Positions 34,164-43,680 of a stretch of 64,000 nt of DNA are shown here, piece by piece. The DNA is from Paenalcaligenes hominis_A (GTDB lineage: Bacteria > Pseudomonadota > Gammaproteobacteria > Burkholderiales > Burkholderiaceae_B). Where the stretch lies: contig NZ_JBGJKZ010000001.1 in NCBI RefSeq assembly GCF_041359055.1, positions 620,001-684,000 of the forward strand. The letters run 5' to 3'. Numbering within the stretch: position 1 is the stretch's first letter; each line of letters opens with the position of its first letter. The notes under the pieces are model-generated. The model searched no databases. It worked only from the letters and a program-made list of their open reading frames with translations, and was not told the origin of the DNA. Both the position numbers and the translations under genes were made by a program.

Positions 34164-34952
34164 TTAGTGAGGGTGATGTAAGTAGGGATGCAACCAGCTT
34201 AATCCAGCACCGGTGTGTTGTGCTGGTATGTATTCACAACCTATCCAACCAGAATACTGTAATTGTTTTAAAAAGTGAAAAATATAATCGTAGTTCAGCT
34301 CGCCTAAATGCGGCTCGTGGCGACCTGGAGTATTGGCAATTTGTATGTGGGCAATATCAGGCAGCAAGCGCTCTAAACTAAAACAAATATGACCTTCCAT
34401 GCGTTGGGCATGGTAGATATCGAATTGCAGCTTGATGTTGTCGAGATTGAGCTCGTGCACAATATCCAGAGCTTGTTGGCTGTAATTTAAAAAATACCCG
34501 GGCATATCAAAATGGTTAATGGGCTCAATGCAGATAATGCGCCCATGTTTGGCTGCAGCCTGGGCCGCGTAGTGCAAATTTTCTAAATAACAGTCTAGGG
34601 CAGCCGTTGTGGATACACTTTCGGGTTTAATCCCAGCCATGCAGTGCAATAGTGAGTTGCCCAACGTATTGGCATACTCAAGAGCCAGATGCACAGAGTC
34701 TTGAAACTCTTGACGCCGATCGGGTAAACAAGCTAAACCACGTTCACCTGCCCCCCAGTTGCCAGCAGGTAAGTTAAAAAGCACTTGTTCTAGTTGGTTA
34801 TCAGCCAGAAGTTGGCGTAAGGTGGTCGCAGACTGGTCGTAAGGAAAAAGGTATTCAACCCCCTTGAAGCCTGCCGCCGCTGCATGCACAAACCGTTTGT
34901 GAAAATCGTATTCAGTAAATAATAAGCTAAGATTAGCGGCGAATCTGGGCAT
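34164..34952 (-). CDS. hyi: Hydroxypyruvate isomerase
   Basis: Hyi interconverts hydroxypyruvate and tartronate semialdehyde. The 262-residue TIM-barrel protein starts MPRFAANLSLLFTEYDFHKRF and has GVEYLFPYD, FNLPAGNWGAGERGLACLPDR, metal-binding Glu in CIEPINHFDMPGYFLN, FDIYHAQRMEG, and HIQIANTPGRHEPHLGELNY. AGGGA lies before the start. First gene of the glycerate operon; glyoxylate carboligase (gcl), which usually heads this operon, is missing. Confidence 0.94.
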   Translation of the reverse strand: MPRFAANLSLLFTEYDFHKRFVHAAAAGFKGVEYLFPYDQSATTLRQLLADNQLEQVLFNLPAGNWGAGERGLACLPDRRQEFQDSVHLALEYANTLGNSLLHCMAGIKPESVSTTAALDCYLENLHYAAQAAAKHGRIICIEPINHFDMPGYFLNYSQQALDIVHELNLDNIKLQFDIYHAQRMEGHICFSLERLLPDIAHIQIANTPGRHEPHLGELNYDYIFHFLKQLQYSGWIGCEYIPAQHTGAGLSWLHPYLHHPH

Positions 34953-34970
34953 GCATTTTCCCTATAAATT

Positions 34971-34988
34971 AACTTTAAACGTATAGTT
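34971..34988. promoter_or_regulatory. Possible LysR-type binding site between hyi and lysR
   Basis: AACT (34971-34974) and AGTT (34985-34988) form a short interrupted dyad separated by 10 bp in the hyi-lysR intergenic region, close to the T-N11-A layout of LysR sites. The arms are short, so support is weak. Confidence 0.3.
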
Positions 34989-35064
34989 GATCATAGCCAC
35001 TGCTTAGGCGTTAGGCTAGGGGGAGCATTCCTGAGTTGGCATAATTAATTCAACGTAGGTCAAT

Positions 35065-35970
35065 ATGAGTCGATATACCGAGATTCGTAGTTTTGTTTTG
35101 GTGGCAGAGCGGGGCAGTTTTGCCGCTGCAGCGGTGGTAGAGGGCGTCACCCCAGTGGTGCTTGGGCGACGTTTGGACGCGTTAGAAAAACGGCTGGGGG
35201 TGAAGTTGATGCACCGCTCTACACGGGGTTTGGTTCTGACTGATCTAGGCGAACAGTTTTTAGAGCAATGCAAGCTTTTGCTGCATGATTTTGCACTGGC
35301 CGAAGCCAGTATTAGTGATCAGCACAATACCATGCGTGGACGTTTAGTGGTTTCAGCCCCCGCTGCGTTTGGGCGTAAACATGTGGCACCGCATGTATTA
35401 GCATTCAAACAACGTTATCCAGAGCTGCATTTAACGTTTAATTTCACAGATAGCGTGATTGATTTAGTTAATGAAGGCTATGACATGGGTATACGCGTGG
35501 GTGCAGTGTATGACCCAAATTATGTCGCGGTACGCCTATATCCTAATCAACGCGTTGTGTGTGGTACGCCTGCGTATTTTGAAAAACAGGGTATACCTCA
35601 AACACCCGAAGACCTTGTGCACCACAATTGCTTAGCCTTTAATTTACAAGGGGGGCAGCAACATGGATGGACGTTTATTCGTAATGGGCGGGTTTTTTCC
35701 GTGCGTGTTCAAGGTGATTTAGACAGTAACGAGGGCGAGTTATTGTATGACTGTGTGAAAAAAGGCTGGGGGGTTGGGTGGCGTTCGACGTGGGAAATTC
35801 AAGCAGAGCTGCAAAAAGGCGAGCTAATAACGGTGTTAGATGACTACGCGATACCGGATTACGATATACAGGCTGTGTATCAGCAGCAGCGCTATGTGCC
35901 CGCTAAAGTTCGTGTTTTTACGGCGTATTTGAAAGATATCTATAATCAGCCCGGCTACTGGCAGGGCTGA
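35065..35970 (+). CDS. LysR family transcriptional regulator
   Basis: The 301-residue product has the N-terminal winged helix-turn-helix (about residues 1-60: FVLVAERGSFAAAAVVEGVTPVVLGRRLDALEKRLGV in two parts) and a PBP-like effector domain from about residue 90 (GRLVVSAPAAFGRKHVAPHVLAF). It is divergent from hyi-glxR-ttuD with 112 bp between starts, the standard arrangement for a LysR activator and its target operon. The effector is probably a C2 or C3 hydroxy or keto acid, by context only. Confidence 0.92.
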   Translation: MSRYTEIRSFVLVAERGSFAAAAVVEGVTPVVLGRRLDALEKRLGVKLMHRSTRGLVLTDLGEQFLEQCKLLLHDFALAEASISDQHNTMRGRLVVSAPAAFGRKHVAPHVLAFKQRYPELHLTFNFTDSVIDLVNEGYDMGIRVGAVYDPNYVAVRLYPNQRVVCGTPAYFEKQGIPQTPEDLVHHNCLAFNLQGGQQHGWTFIRNGRVFSVRVQGDLDSNEGELLYDCVKKGWGVGWRSTWEIQAELQKGELITVLDDYAIPDYDIQAVYQQQRYVPAKVRVFTAYLKDIYNQPGYWQG

Positions 35971-35986
35971 ATGCAAATTTGAAGTG

Positions 35987-36175
35987 TTATTTTTTATCTG
36001 ACCACATCACACCACCAGTGGCCCAGTCTTCAGGTTTTATGTCCTTAAAAATGACATGCACAGCCTCGGGCTTACAACCAAAGACCTCGCACGCTTCGGC
36101 GGTAACGCGCTCGACAAACTTACGCTTGGTTTCTGTGTCTCGTCCAGCAAATAACTCTACGGTAATTAATGGCAT
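35987..36175 (-). CDS. 4-oxalocrotonate tautomerase family protein
   Basis: From the ATG at 36175 this is a 62-residue protein beginning MPLITVELFAGRDTETKRK, so Pro follows Met as the catalytic base. A longer frame to 36187 would hide it. VTAEACEVFGCKPEAVHVIF and the GVMWSD end fit the small 4-OT/DmpI-like group. The substrate is unknown; many such genes stand alone. It is convergent with lysR, with 16 nt between the stops. Confidence 0.85.
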   Translation of the reverse strand: MPLITVELFAGRDTETKRKFVERVTAEACEVFGCKPEAVHVIFKDIKPEDWATGGVMWSDKK

Positions 36176-36187
36176 AGTGATGCTCAC

Positions 36188-36520
36188 AAGTTAAGTCAAC
36201 GAAAACGCTAAGCCTACCTGCTTACGCTTTGGGGAGCAATGGGTAATAATTGAGTGGCTAGGTGCTTCTATCACAAAAAGGTTGTGTCTAATGGTAACAG
36301 TCTCTTTGCTCGATCAAGAGCACAGCATCATAAAAGATGAGGTTTAACAAGTCTGTACAAGCACATGGCACAACCGCTTGGGGTCATTACGTAAAATGCA
36401 TCGGCAGCAACGATTTACATTACAATTTACCCCGATGGAATATGTGTCTTGTAGCAGTTGTATCGATCTGCGTCTTCGCGTTGTTACAAATGCGTCTCAT
36501 AATTATTAATTGGATTTTTA
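36188..36520 (+). other. Intergenic region before the glycan locus
   Basis: This roughly 330-bp stretch holds no gene I can support. A small inverted repeat (TGCTC, six bases, GAGCA near 36309-36324) is the only dyad noticed. It presumably contains the promoter and leader of the glycan operon. No JUMPstart or ops element was recognised. An open frame from 36337 runs in another frame into the transferase gene and looks like chance. Confidence 0.5.
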
Positions 36521-37678
36521 GTGAGGCTTGTAGTGGAGTCTGCATCTGCTTGGGATTTTCTAACTTGGCTTTCAATCACCATTGTGGCGTTTGTGGTGGG
36601 GGGCATTATTGTTTGGTCAGAGCGTTGGCACGGTCGCCTAACGGGCGATACCGATATGTCCAAACCTCAGGCGACGCATCTGCGTCCAGCACCACGTGTA
36701 GGTGGCTTAGCTATTTTAGCGGGTAGTCTTGCGGGGTTGTTGGTGCTTGGCCCAAGCAATATGACCTTAACTTGGTTGTGGCCCGTGCTTTTTGTGGCGG
36801 CAATGCCTGTTTTTGTAGCCGGGTTAGTCGAGGACATCACCAAAGACGTTGGCTCTTTAAAACGTTTGTTAGCGGCTTTTGCCTCCGCTGCAATTGCTTG
36901 GTGGCTACTTGGCGGGGTGTCTCGTGTAGGTGTCAGCTGGGCAGATTGGATCTTAGCGTTTTGGCCTATTTCTTTGTTTTTCACCATGATTGCGGTAGGG
37001 GGCTGTACCCACGCTTTGAACATCATTGATGGTATCAATGGCTTAGCCGGCATGGTGGCCGTGTTAATGGCGATTTCTATTGCTTTAGTTGCGTGGCAGG
37101 TCCAAGACTACCCTATTGTGTTGATTGCCACAGCGTTGGCTTCAGCGACCTTAGGGTTTTTAGCTTGGAACTTCCCCTTTGGCCGCGTTTTTCTTGGTGA
37201 TGGTGGGGCGTATTTTCTAGGCTTCATGCTTGCTGAGCTCGCTGTGCTCTTGGTTGTACGTAACCCAAGCGTGTCACCCTTTTACGCGCTAGCGGTTTTG
37301 TTTTACCCCGTATTTGAAACATTGTTTTCTATTTGGCGGCGTAAATTTAAACGTGGTGTACCAGTGGATGAACCCGATTCACTGCATTTACATCAATTGA
37401 TTTTTCGTCGTTTAGTCCGAGTTAGTGTGCTCAACGAAGGACGGCGCTATGTGCCTCCTACATCGAATGCGATGGCTTCCCCTTATCTATGGGGGTTGGT
37501 CTTAATTGGTTTAGTGCCAGCCACTATTTGGTGGGATAATGCCTGGATTTTAAGTGCAAGCTTGGTGGTTTTTGTTTGTAGTTATACTTGGCTTTATGCG
37601 CGTCTAGTGCGTTGGCGTCGTCCGGTTTGGTTACTGTTGCCATCGGTGCGTCGTGCTAAACGAGATCGGACTAAATAA
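36521..37678 (+). CDS. Polyprenyl-phosphate GlcNAc/HexNAc-1-phosphate transferase, WecA/MraY family
   Basis: This 385-residue integral membrane enzyme has about 10-11 helices. It likely moves a sugar-1-phosphate from a UDP-sugar to undecaprenyl phosphate, the first step of a lipid-linked glycan. Family motifs are RPAPRVGGLAI, the catalytic Asp region NIIDGINGLAGM, and FPFGRVFLGDGGAYFLG. The last part is basic (RLVRWRRPVW). Start is a GTG at 36521; a GTG at 36533 with GAGG six bases before it is an alternative. It opens the glycan locus, as WbpL/WecA-type genes do. Confidence 0.88.
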   Translation: MRLVVESASAWDFLTWLSITIVAFVVGGIIVWSERWHGRLTGDTDMSKPQATHLRPAPRVGGLAILAGSLAGLLVLGPSNMTLTWLWPVLFVAAMPVFVAGLVEDITKDVGSLKRLLAAFASAAIAWWLLGGVSRVGVSWADWILAFWPISLFFTMIAVGGCTHALNIIDGINGLAGMVAVLMAISIALVAWQVQDYPIVLIATALASATLGFLAWNFPFGRVFLGDGGAYFLGFMLAELAVLLVVRNPSVSPFYALAVLFYPVFETLFSIWRRKFKRGVPVDEPDSLHLHQLIFRRLVRVSVLNEGRRYVPPTSNAMASPYLWGLVLIGLVPATIWWDNAWILSASLVVFVCSYTWLYARLVRWRRPVWLLLPSVRRAKRDRTK

Positions 37679-37708
37679 GCACGAGTTATTTTATTTTGGA
37701 GAAGTGTC

Positions 37709-38983
37709 TTGGAGTTGCAAAACGTAAAACTTGCTGTGATCGGACTGGGCTACGTAGGCTTGCCTCTAGCCGTGGAGTTTGGCAAGCAGCGTGAGGTATT
37801 GGGGTTTGATATTAACCCACGCCGTATTGCTGAACTAAACCAAGGTGTTGATCATACACTAGAGGTAGAGTCCGATGAGCTTAAAACCGCTGTGCACCTG
37901 CGTTATAGCAGTGATGCCGCCGAGCTAGCTCAGGCGAATGTGTTTATTGTGACGGTACCGACTCCGATTGACGAGTACAAACGCCCTGATTTAACCCCTT
38001 TGATTCGTGCCAGCGAAACCATTGGCAAGGTCTTAAAGCGAGGTGATATCGTCATTTACGAATCCACCGTATATCCCGGTGCGACCGAAGAAGACTGCGT
38101 GCCAGTCTTAGAGCGGGTATCTGGGTTGCGCTTTAATGAGGATTTTTTTGCTGGTTACAGCCCTGAGCGTATTAATCCAGGCGATAAAGTGCACCGTTTG
38201 CCTTCCATACGCAAAGTGACCTCAGGCTCTACTCCTGAAGTCGCCGATTTAATCGATGCGTTGTATGCAGAGGTTATTACCGCTGGCACACACAAGGCTC
38301 CTTCTATTCGCGTGGCCGAGGCTGCTAAAGTCATTGAAAACACACAGCGTGATGTGAATATTGCGCTTATTAACGAACTGGCCTTGATTTTCAATAAACT
38401 GGGTATTGATACCCTAGATGTACTGGAAGCAGCTGGCACCAAGTGGAATTTCTTGCCTTTCCGTCCCGGTTTAGTGGGCGGGCATTGTATTGGCGTTGAC
38501 CCGTATTACTTAACGCATAAAGCGCAGTCTATTGGCTATCACCCTGAAATTATTCTTGCTGGACGTCGCTTAAATGACAGCATGGGGGCCTATGTGGCAT
38601 CGCAGCTTGTGAAAAGCATGACTAAAAAGCGCATCCAAGTTCAGGGCTCTCGTGTGCTTTTAATGGGGTTAACTTTTAAAGAAAACTGCCCCGATTTACG
38701 CAACACACGCGTAGTGGATATTGTGCGTGAGTTAGCCGAGTACGATGTTAACGTCGACGTGTATGACCCGTGGTTAGATGTCGAGGCCACAGAGAAAGAA
38801 TACGGTATTGTGCCCATTAGCCAACCGGATGTAGGTCAGTATGACGGAATTGTCTTAGCTGTAGCCCATGACGCGTTTAAACAGTTGGGAGTAGACACAA
38901 TTCGCTCGTTTGGTAAAGAGCCGCATGTGTTGTATGACTTGAAGTATGTGTTGGACAGCTCTGAGTCTGACTTACGTTTATAA
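37709..38983 (+). CDS. tviB: UDP-N-acetyl-D-galactosamine/glucosamine 6-dehydrogenase, TviB/WbpO type
   Basis: The enzyme oxidises the C6 of a UDP-HexNAc to a uronic acid with two NAD+. The 424-residue chain has the N-terminal Rossmann motif AVIGLGYVGLPLAV, TVPTPIDEYKRPDLT, YESTVYPGATEEDC, the substrate lysine in EAAKVIENTQRDVNIAL and catalytic Cys260 in GLVGGHCIGVDPYYLT. It resembles Vi-antigen TviB and Pseudomonas WbpO. The start codon is TTG at 37709, supported by GGAGAAG just upstream. The epimerase follows by 9 nt, matching the tviB-tviC pair. Confidence 0.92.
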   Translation: MELQNVKLAVIGLGYVGLPLAVEFGKQREVLGFDINPRRIAELNQGVDHTLEVESDELKTAVHLRYSSDAAELAQANVFIVTVPTPIDEYKRPDLTPLIRASETIGKVLKRGDIVIYESTVYPGATEEDCVPVLERVSGLRFNEDFFAGYSPERINPGDKVHRLPSIRKVTSGSTPEVADLIDALYAEVITAGTHKAPSIRVAEAAKVIENTQRDVNIALINELALIFNKLGIDTLDVLEAAGTKWNFLPFRPGLVGGHCIGVDPYYLTHKAQSIGYHPEIILAGRRLNDSMGAYVASQLVKSMTKKRIQVQGSRVLLMGLTFKENCPDLRNTRVVDIVRELAEYDVNVDVYDPWLDVEATEKEYGIVPISQPDVGQYDGIVLAVAHDAFKQLGVDTIRSFGKEPHVLYDLKYVLDSSESDLRL

Positions 38984-38992
38984 AGAGGATTT

Positions 38993-40039
38993 ATGTCTAG
39001 CTCTTTAGCTATAGATCATGCATGGCGCACGCTTAATGCCACACCTAAAGTCTGGTTGGTCACGGGCTGCGCTGGCTTTATTGGTTCAAACCTAATCGAA
39101 GCCTTGTTAAATCAAGGGCAAACGGTAGTTGGCTTAGATAACTTCGCAACGGGGTTTGCACATAATCTTACAGAAGTACAGCACAGTGTTGGGCCAGAAA
39201 ACTGGCAGCGCTTTCGCTTTATCGAAGGGGACATTCGGGACTTGGCCGTCTGTCAACAAGCTTGTGCTGGCGTGGATTATGTGTTGCATCAAGCCGCATT
39301 AGGGTCAGTTCCGCGTTCTATTAACGACCCCCTTACAACCAATGCGGTTAATATCAGTGGGCATCTTAATATGCTGGTAGCAGCACGAGATGCGCAGGTC
39401 AGCTCGTTTGTGTATGCGGCCTCAAGCTCGACGTATGGGGATCATCCCGCTCTGCCCAAGGTAGAACACACCATTGGCAATCCGCTCTCACCCTATGCGG
39501 TGACCAAGTACGTCAACGAGCTGTATGCACATGTTTTTGCCGGTACTTATGGCTTTGAAACCATTGGGTTACGGTATTTCAATGTATTTGGTAAACGCCA
39601 AACGCCTGACGGGGCTTATGCAGCGGTCATCCCCAAATGGATTGGGGCTATGATGCGGGGCCAATCGGTTGTGATTAACGGCGATGGGGCAACCAGTCGG
39701 GACTTTTGCTACATTCAAAATGTAGTGCAAATGAATATTCTAGCTGCCTTGGCCAAGCCCCAAGCACGTAACCAAGTCTATAACGTGGCCGTGAATGCAC
39801 GTACAGACTTGAATCAGTTATTCAGTTTATTACAAGCCGAATTGGCGCAAAATGGTGTGCACTATACATTGGCGGCTCAACATGGGGACTTCAGAGCCGG
39901 TGATGTACGCCATTCCCAGGCCGATATTAGTAAAGCACAGCAGCTATTAGGTTATGCACCGCAGTACACCATTGCAGAAGGCTTAGCTGAAGCCATGCCT
40001 TGGTATGTGCAGTTTTTATCAAAGACATTATGCGATTAA
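38993..40039 (+). CDS. wbpP: UDP-N-acetylglucosamine 4-epimerase, TviC/WbpP type
   Basis: This extended short-chain dehydrogenase (348 residues) interconverts UDP-GlcNAc and UDP-GalNAc. It shows the NAD motif TGCAGFIGSNL near residue 25, HQAALGSVPRSINDP, AASSSTYGDHPALPK and the catalytic YxxxK in SPYAVTKYVNELYA. The substrate loop FNVFGKRQTPDGAYAAVIPKW fits group 3 epimerases such as WbpP. With the upstream dehydrogenase it would make UDP-GalNAcA. The last 10 bp overlap the flippase start. Confidence 0.92.
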   Translation: MSSSLAIDHAWRTLNATPKVWLVTGCAGFIGSNLIEALLNQGQTVVGLDNFATGFAHNLTEVQHSVGPENWQRFRFIEGDIRDLAVCQQACAGVDYVLHQAALGSVPRSINDPLTTNAVNISGHLNMLVAARDAQVSSFVYAASSSTYGDHPALPKVEHTIGNPLSPYAVTKYVNELYAHVFAGTYGFETIGLRYFNVFGKRQTPDGAYAAVIPKWIGAMMRGQSVVINGDGATSRDFCYIQNVVQMNILAALAKPQARNQVYNVAVNARTDLNQLFSLLQAELAQNGVHYTLAAQHGDFRAGDVRHSQADISKAQQLLGYAPQYTIAEGLAEAMPWYVQFLSKTLCD

Positions 40040-41382
40040 AGTGGGTGACGCGCCTGCATAGCGATCACCAACGCATCGCCAAGGCGGCTTTCAGAGTCGC
40101 CTTTTTCTTGCTCTTGGGCAAAGCAGCAGGCGCATTTAAAGAAATGGCAGTGGCGTATCGCTATGGCATTAGTGATGTAGTCGATGCGTATCAGTTCACT
40201 ATGGTTATGGCGAATTGGTTGCCTGTGACGCTGGTGGGCGTGCTCTCTATTGTACTGATCCCTGTTTTAGTTCATGCCAAAGATGAAACACGCCCAAAAC
40301 GCATACGTTTTGTCAGCGAGCTGACCGGCTCGGTGATGGGGCTAGGGCTTGTATTGGCTGCGCTGATTTGGGTCATATGGCCTTGGGTATTGCTTTGGGC
40401 TGGTAAAGGTTTAGCGCCTGCCGTTAAGAGCATGAGTAGTGAGCTTTTGTGGGCTTTTGCGCCAGCCGCCGTATTAACTCTGGTTACCGGGTTGCAAGCG
40501 GCACGGTTACGTGCGCACGAGCGCCATATTAATACGTTGCTCGATAGTGTGCCCGCATTTAGTATTTTGTTGTTTGTGCTGCTGGCAGGGCCTACACAAA
40601 GTGTAGCGCCTTTGTTGTGGGGTACATTGGTTGGTTATGTGGTGCAATGTGCAAGCCTATATTATTTAGCGCAGCGTGCTGATGGTTTCTATGGGACACC
40701 ACGACTTGGTTTTACTGCAGAGCAGTGGCCTACATTAGCTCATGCTGTGGGGGTAATGTTGATTGGTCAGGTTGCCATGAGCTTTGTGGGACCGTTGGAC
40801 CAATACACGGCTGCGACCTTGGGTGATAATGCTAACGCCACCCTCGGTTATGCCAGCCGTTTTATTTCTCTCATGTTAGGGGTTGGGGCTGCGTCAGTAG
40901 GGCGTGCTGCTTTACCTGTGCTAGCGGATGTGACTCGCCGGGGCGATGCCATACGAGCACGTACTATTGCATTAAAATGGTCGGGCTCCATGGTTGTTAT
41001 AGGGCTATGTATTGCTGCACTTGCTGCTTGGTTAGCGCCTTGGGGCGTAAGCCTTTTGTACGAGCGTGGTGCGTTTACGACCGAGGACACGCTACGAGTT
41101 AGCTCTGTTTTGCGCTGGGGCTTGTTACAATTACCCTTTTATTTCGGGGTACTGGTATTAGTGCAGCTCTTAGCCAGTCAGCATCGTTACGGTATTATGG
41201 CAGCCATTGCTTTAGCGAACTTTGCGGTGAAGGCCGTGATGAACTTTTACTGGGCACCTAAAATGGGGGTGCATGGCATTATGTTAGCGACAAGTTGTAT
41301 GTATGCCGCTTCCTTTATTTGTTATTTTCTTGTGGCCTTAAAACCTGCGGGCTTAGTGCAAAAAAGCGCCGAGTCTAAATAA
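40030..41382 (+). CDS. MurJ-like lipid-linked oligosaccharide flippase
   Basis: This 450-residue polytopic protein has about 12-14 hydrophobic helices. It resembles the MviN/MurJ branch of the MOP superfamily rather than classical Wzx: LLLGKAAGAFKEMAVAYRYG near residue 30, NWLPVTLVGVLSIVLIPVL, and GVGAASVGRAALPVLAD mid-protein. Start 40030 is an ATG inside the epimerase end; a longer frame from 40000 is not needed. By position it probably flips the glycan-lipid intermediate of this locus, since no other flippase is present. Confidence 0.85.
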   Translation: MRLKWVTRLHSDHQRIAKAAFRVAFFLLLGKAAGAFKEMAVAYRYGISDVVDAYQFTMVMANWLPVTLVGVLSIVLIPVLVHAKDETRPKRIRFVSELTGSVMGLGLVLAALIWVIWPWVLLWAGKGLAPAVKSMSSELLWAFAPAAVLTLVTGLQAARLRAHERHINTLLDSVPAFSILLFVLLAGPTQSVAPLLWGTLVGYVVQCASLYYLAQRADGFYGTPRLGFTAEQWPTLAHAVGVMLIGQVAMSFVGPLDQYTAATLGDNANATLGYASRFISLMLGVGAASVGRAALPVLADVTRRGDAIRARTIALKWSGSMVVIGLCIAALAAWLAPWGVSLLYERGAFTTEDTLRVSSVLRWGLLQLPFYFGVLVLVQLLASQHRYGIMAAIALANFAVKAVMNFYWAPKMGVHGIMLATSCMYAASFICYFLVALKPAGLVQKSAESK

Positions 41383-41388
41383 AACATT

Positions 41389-42546
41389 ATGCATATTATG
41401 ATTGTGATCCACTCATTACGGGGTGGAGGTGCCGAACGCGTAGCCGTTGATTTAAGCGCATACTGGTTACGCTTAGGCTATCAAGTCAGCTTAGTGACTC
41501 AAATGGGGACGGCAGCGGATGCTTACCCACTGCCAGAGGGGGTACAACGATATGTGATGGGTACTGCCCATGCCAGTGGTGGTGGCATACGCGGGGCTTT
41601 GGCTAATTGGCAGCGTGTTCGTAAATTGCGCAAACTGATTAAAAAACACAAGCCCGATTGTGTGTTGGGTATGATGACGACGGCCTCGGTATTAGCCGTT
41701 ATGGCGACTAAAGGGCTGCCATGCCGAGTTTTAGTTACTGAGCATACTCACCCCCCTTTGCAGTCCTTGCCCGAGGCTTGGCAAAAACTACGACGTTGGG
41801 CATATCCACGAGCTCACGCAGTAGTGGCTCTTACCAAAGGCACCGCGCAGTGGATTCAGACCCATATTCCTGGCTCTAAAGTGGTTGTTATCCCAAACGC
41901 TGTGAACTGGCCCTTAAAAAATCAGGAGCCTCACATTGCTGTACCAGAAAAAAAACAACGTTTTCGTTTACTAGCGGTAGGGCGTTTGCACCCTGTTAAA
42001 GGTTTTGATTTATTAATTCAGGCTTTTGCTTTAATTGCCCCGTATTTTCCGGACTGGGATTTAGTCATTTTAGGGGATGGAGACGAACGCACGCGTCTGC
42101 AACAGCAAATTCAAGAGGCCGATTTAACCCAACGGGTTCAGTTAATGGGTCGTGTTGGCAATATGGCAGAGTGGTATCAACAAGCCGATATGTACGTGCT
42201 GAGCTCGCGTACCGAAGGGCTTTCTAATACTTTACTTGAGGCCATGGCTGCAGGCTTACCCGTGGTCGCCACGGATTGTGACACCGGCCCCAGAGAAATC
42301 ATCCGCGACAGCATTGATGGGGTTTTAGTAAATCCGCCAGATGAGCCCGAGGCATTGGCGGCTCATTTGTCTGATTTGATGGCTCGACCTCTCAAACGCG
42401 CTGCATTAGCCCGTCGCGCGGTGGATGTCAAAGATCGTTTTTCCGCAGCCTTGGTGATGGCTCAATGGGAGCGCTTATTGCCGCATGCTGCAACTAACCC
42501 TGCGGTAACGCCCCCAAACAGTTCCACTTCTTCTGGCAATAACTAG
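41389..42546 (+). CDS. GT4 family glycosyltransferase A
   Basis: A 385-residue GT-B fold transferase. The N-terminal glycine-rich loop is HSLRGGGAERVAVDLS, and the C-terminal domain has LLAVGRLHPVKGFDLLIQAF and the nucleotide-sugar motif SSRTEGLSNTLLEAMAAGLPVV (EX7E). It adds a sugar to the lipid-linked acceptor at the inner face of the membrane; donor and linkage cannot be read from sequence. It starts 6 nt after the flippase. A Pro/Ser/Thr-rich tail closes the protein. Confidence 0.9.
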   Translation: MHIMIVIHSLRGGGAERVAVDLSAYWLRLGYQVSLVTQMGTAADAYPLPEGVQRYVMGTAHASGGGIRGALANWQRVRKLRKLIKKHKPDCVLGMMTTASVLAVMATKGLPCRVLVTEHTHPPLQSLPEAWQKLRRWAYPRAHAVVALTKGTAQWIQTHIPGSKVVVIPNAVNWPLKNQEPHIAVPEKKQRFRLLAVGRLHPVKGFDLLIQAFALIAPYFPDWDLVILGDGDERTRLQQQIQEADLTQRVQLMGRVGNMAEWYQQADMYVLSSRTEGLSNTLLEAMAAGLPVVATDCDTGPREIIRDSIDGVLVNPPDEPEALAAHLSDLMARPLKRAALARRAVDVKDRFSAALVMAQWERLLPHAATNPAVTPPNSSTSSGNN

Positions 42547-42553
42547 GCACATT

Positions 42554-43672
42554 ATGAAAATACTGTTTTTTGTGGGGTCAATGAATGCCGGTGGAGCCGA
42601 GCGTGTTGCAGCTGAATTAGCGAATGCTTGGGTGCAGCGTGGCGACGAAGTATGTTTAGTACCTACATTTCTAGGCACCACAGACAGTTTTTATCCTTTG
42701 GATGAGCGCGTCCAATTTACCCCGTTACGGCATGAACTAGGTTGGTTCCCACCAGGGCTTACTCCTGTGCGTAAATGGCGAGCAATGCGACGGGTTTATC
42801 GCACATTTAAGCCTGATGTTGTGGTGTCATTCCTAACCAACGTTAATGTGAACGTACTGATTGCACTGCGGGGGGTACCCACGCCTGTAGTGGTATGTGA
42901 GCGAACTAACCCTGTTGTTAGCCAAAGCGCGGGCAAGCAATTAAAAGCATTACGACGGCGCTTATACCCACGTGCAGCGCGGGTGGTCGTCCAAACCCAA
43001 GACGCGGCACAAGCGTTTAAAAAAGCCGAGCCACAATTAGGTGATATTGCTGTGGTGCCGAATCCTATTGCGCAAGCGTTGGCGTTAACGACTATGGCTC
43101 AGCAGATAGAAAAAACTAAACAGTGCCAATTAGTGGCAATGGGGCGGCTGGTACCATCTAAGCAGTTTGATCAGTTAATTCAAGCATTTGGCATGATTGC
43201 AGAGCGCTTTCCTGAATGGAGCTTGCATATCTATGGCGAGGGTCCAGAGCGTGCCCGACTTGAGCAGCGCGCTGAGCTAGTGGGCTTGAAAGATCGAATT
43301 TTCTTGCCAGGTAAAACACCTGAGCCGTGGCAGCGGTTGCAGCATGCCCAACTGTTTGCGTTGACTTCTGCTTACGAGGGCTTTCCTAATGTGTTGTTAG
43401 AGGCTATGACCTTGGGTTTGCCTTGTGTTACGGTAGATTGTCCTAGTGGGCCTAAAGAGCTCTCTAGTCAGGGCAGAGATGCTGTTTTAGTTCCCCTGAA
43501 CGATCCGGCTGCTTTAGAACAGGCACTCAGCGAGCTAATGGCGGATTCCAGATTGCGTGGCGTATTGGGGATGCGTGCTAGCACTTCTGTGCGTGAACGT
43601 TATGGGATGCCCTCTATCCTTATGCAATGGGATCATATATTTCAGCAGGCCGGTGTGAAAGTTCAGTCATAG
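42554..43672 (+). CDS. GT4 family glycosyltransferase B
   Basis: This 372-residue protein is a homologue of its upstream neighbour, with the same layout: FVGSMNAGGAERVAAELA at the N-terminus, LVAMGRLVPSKQFDQLIQAF and TSAYEGFPNVLLEAMTLGLP with the EX7E pair. The similar start and domain order suggest an old gene duplication. It is 7 nt after transferase A and 8 nt before the double transferase, so all are in one operon. Confidence 0.9.
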   Translation: MKILFFVGSMNAGGAERVAAELANAWVQRGDEVCLVPTFLGTTDSFYPLDERVQFTPLRHELGWFPPGLTPVRKWRAMRRVYRTFKPDVVVSFLTNVNVNVLIALRGVPTPVVVCERTNPVVSQSAGKQLKALRRRLYPRAARVVVQTQDAAQAFKKAEPQLGDIAVVPNPIAQALALTTMAQQIEKTKQCQLVAMGRLVPSKQFDQLIQAFGMIAERFPEWSLHIYGEGPERARLEQRAELVGLKDRIFLPGKTPEPWQRLQHAQLFALTSAYEGFPNVLLEAMTLGLPCVTVDCPSGPKELSSQGRDAVLVPLNDPAALEQALSELMADSRLRGVLGMRASTSVRERYGMPSILMQWDHIFQQAGVKVQS

Positions 43673-43680
43673 GAGTCCTC

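Noticed and set aside
36337..36726. 129-codon open frame before the glycan locus
   Set aside because: It runs out of frame into the transferase gene, is Cys-rich without a domain pattern and has no credible ribosome-binding site.
41389..43672. The two adjacent glycosyltransferases as a recent tandem duplication
   Set aside because: They share layout but differ throughout in sequence, so they are distant paralogues at most.
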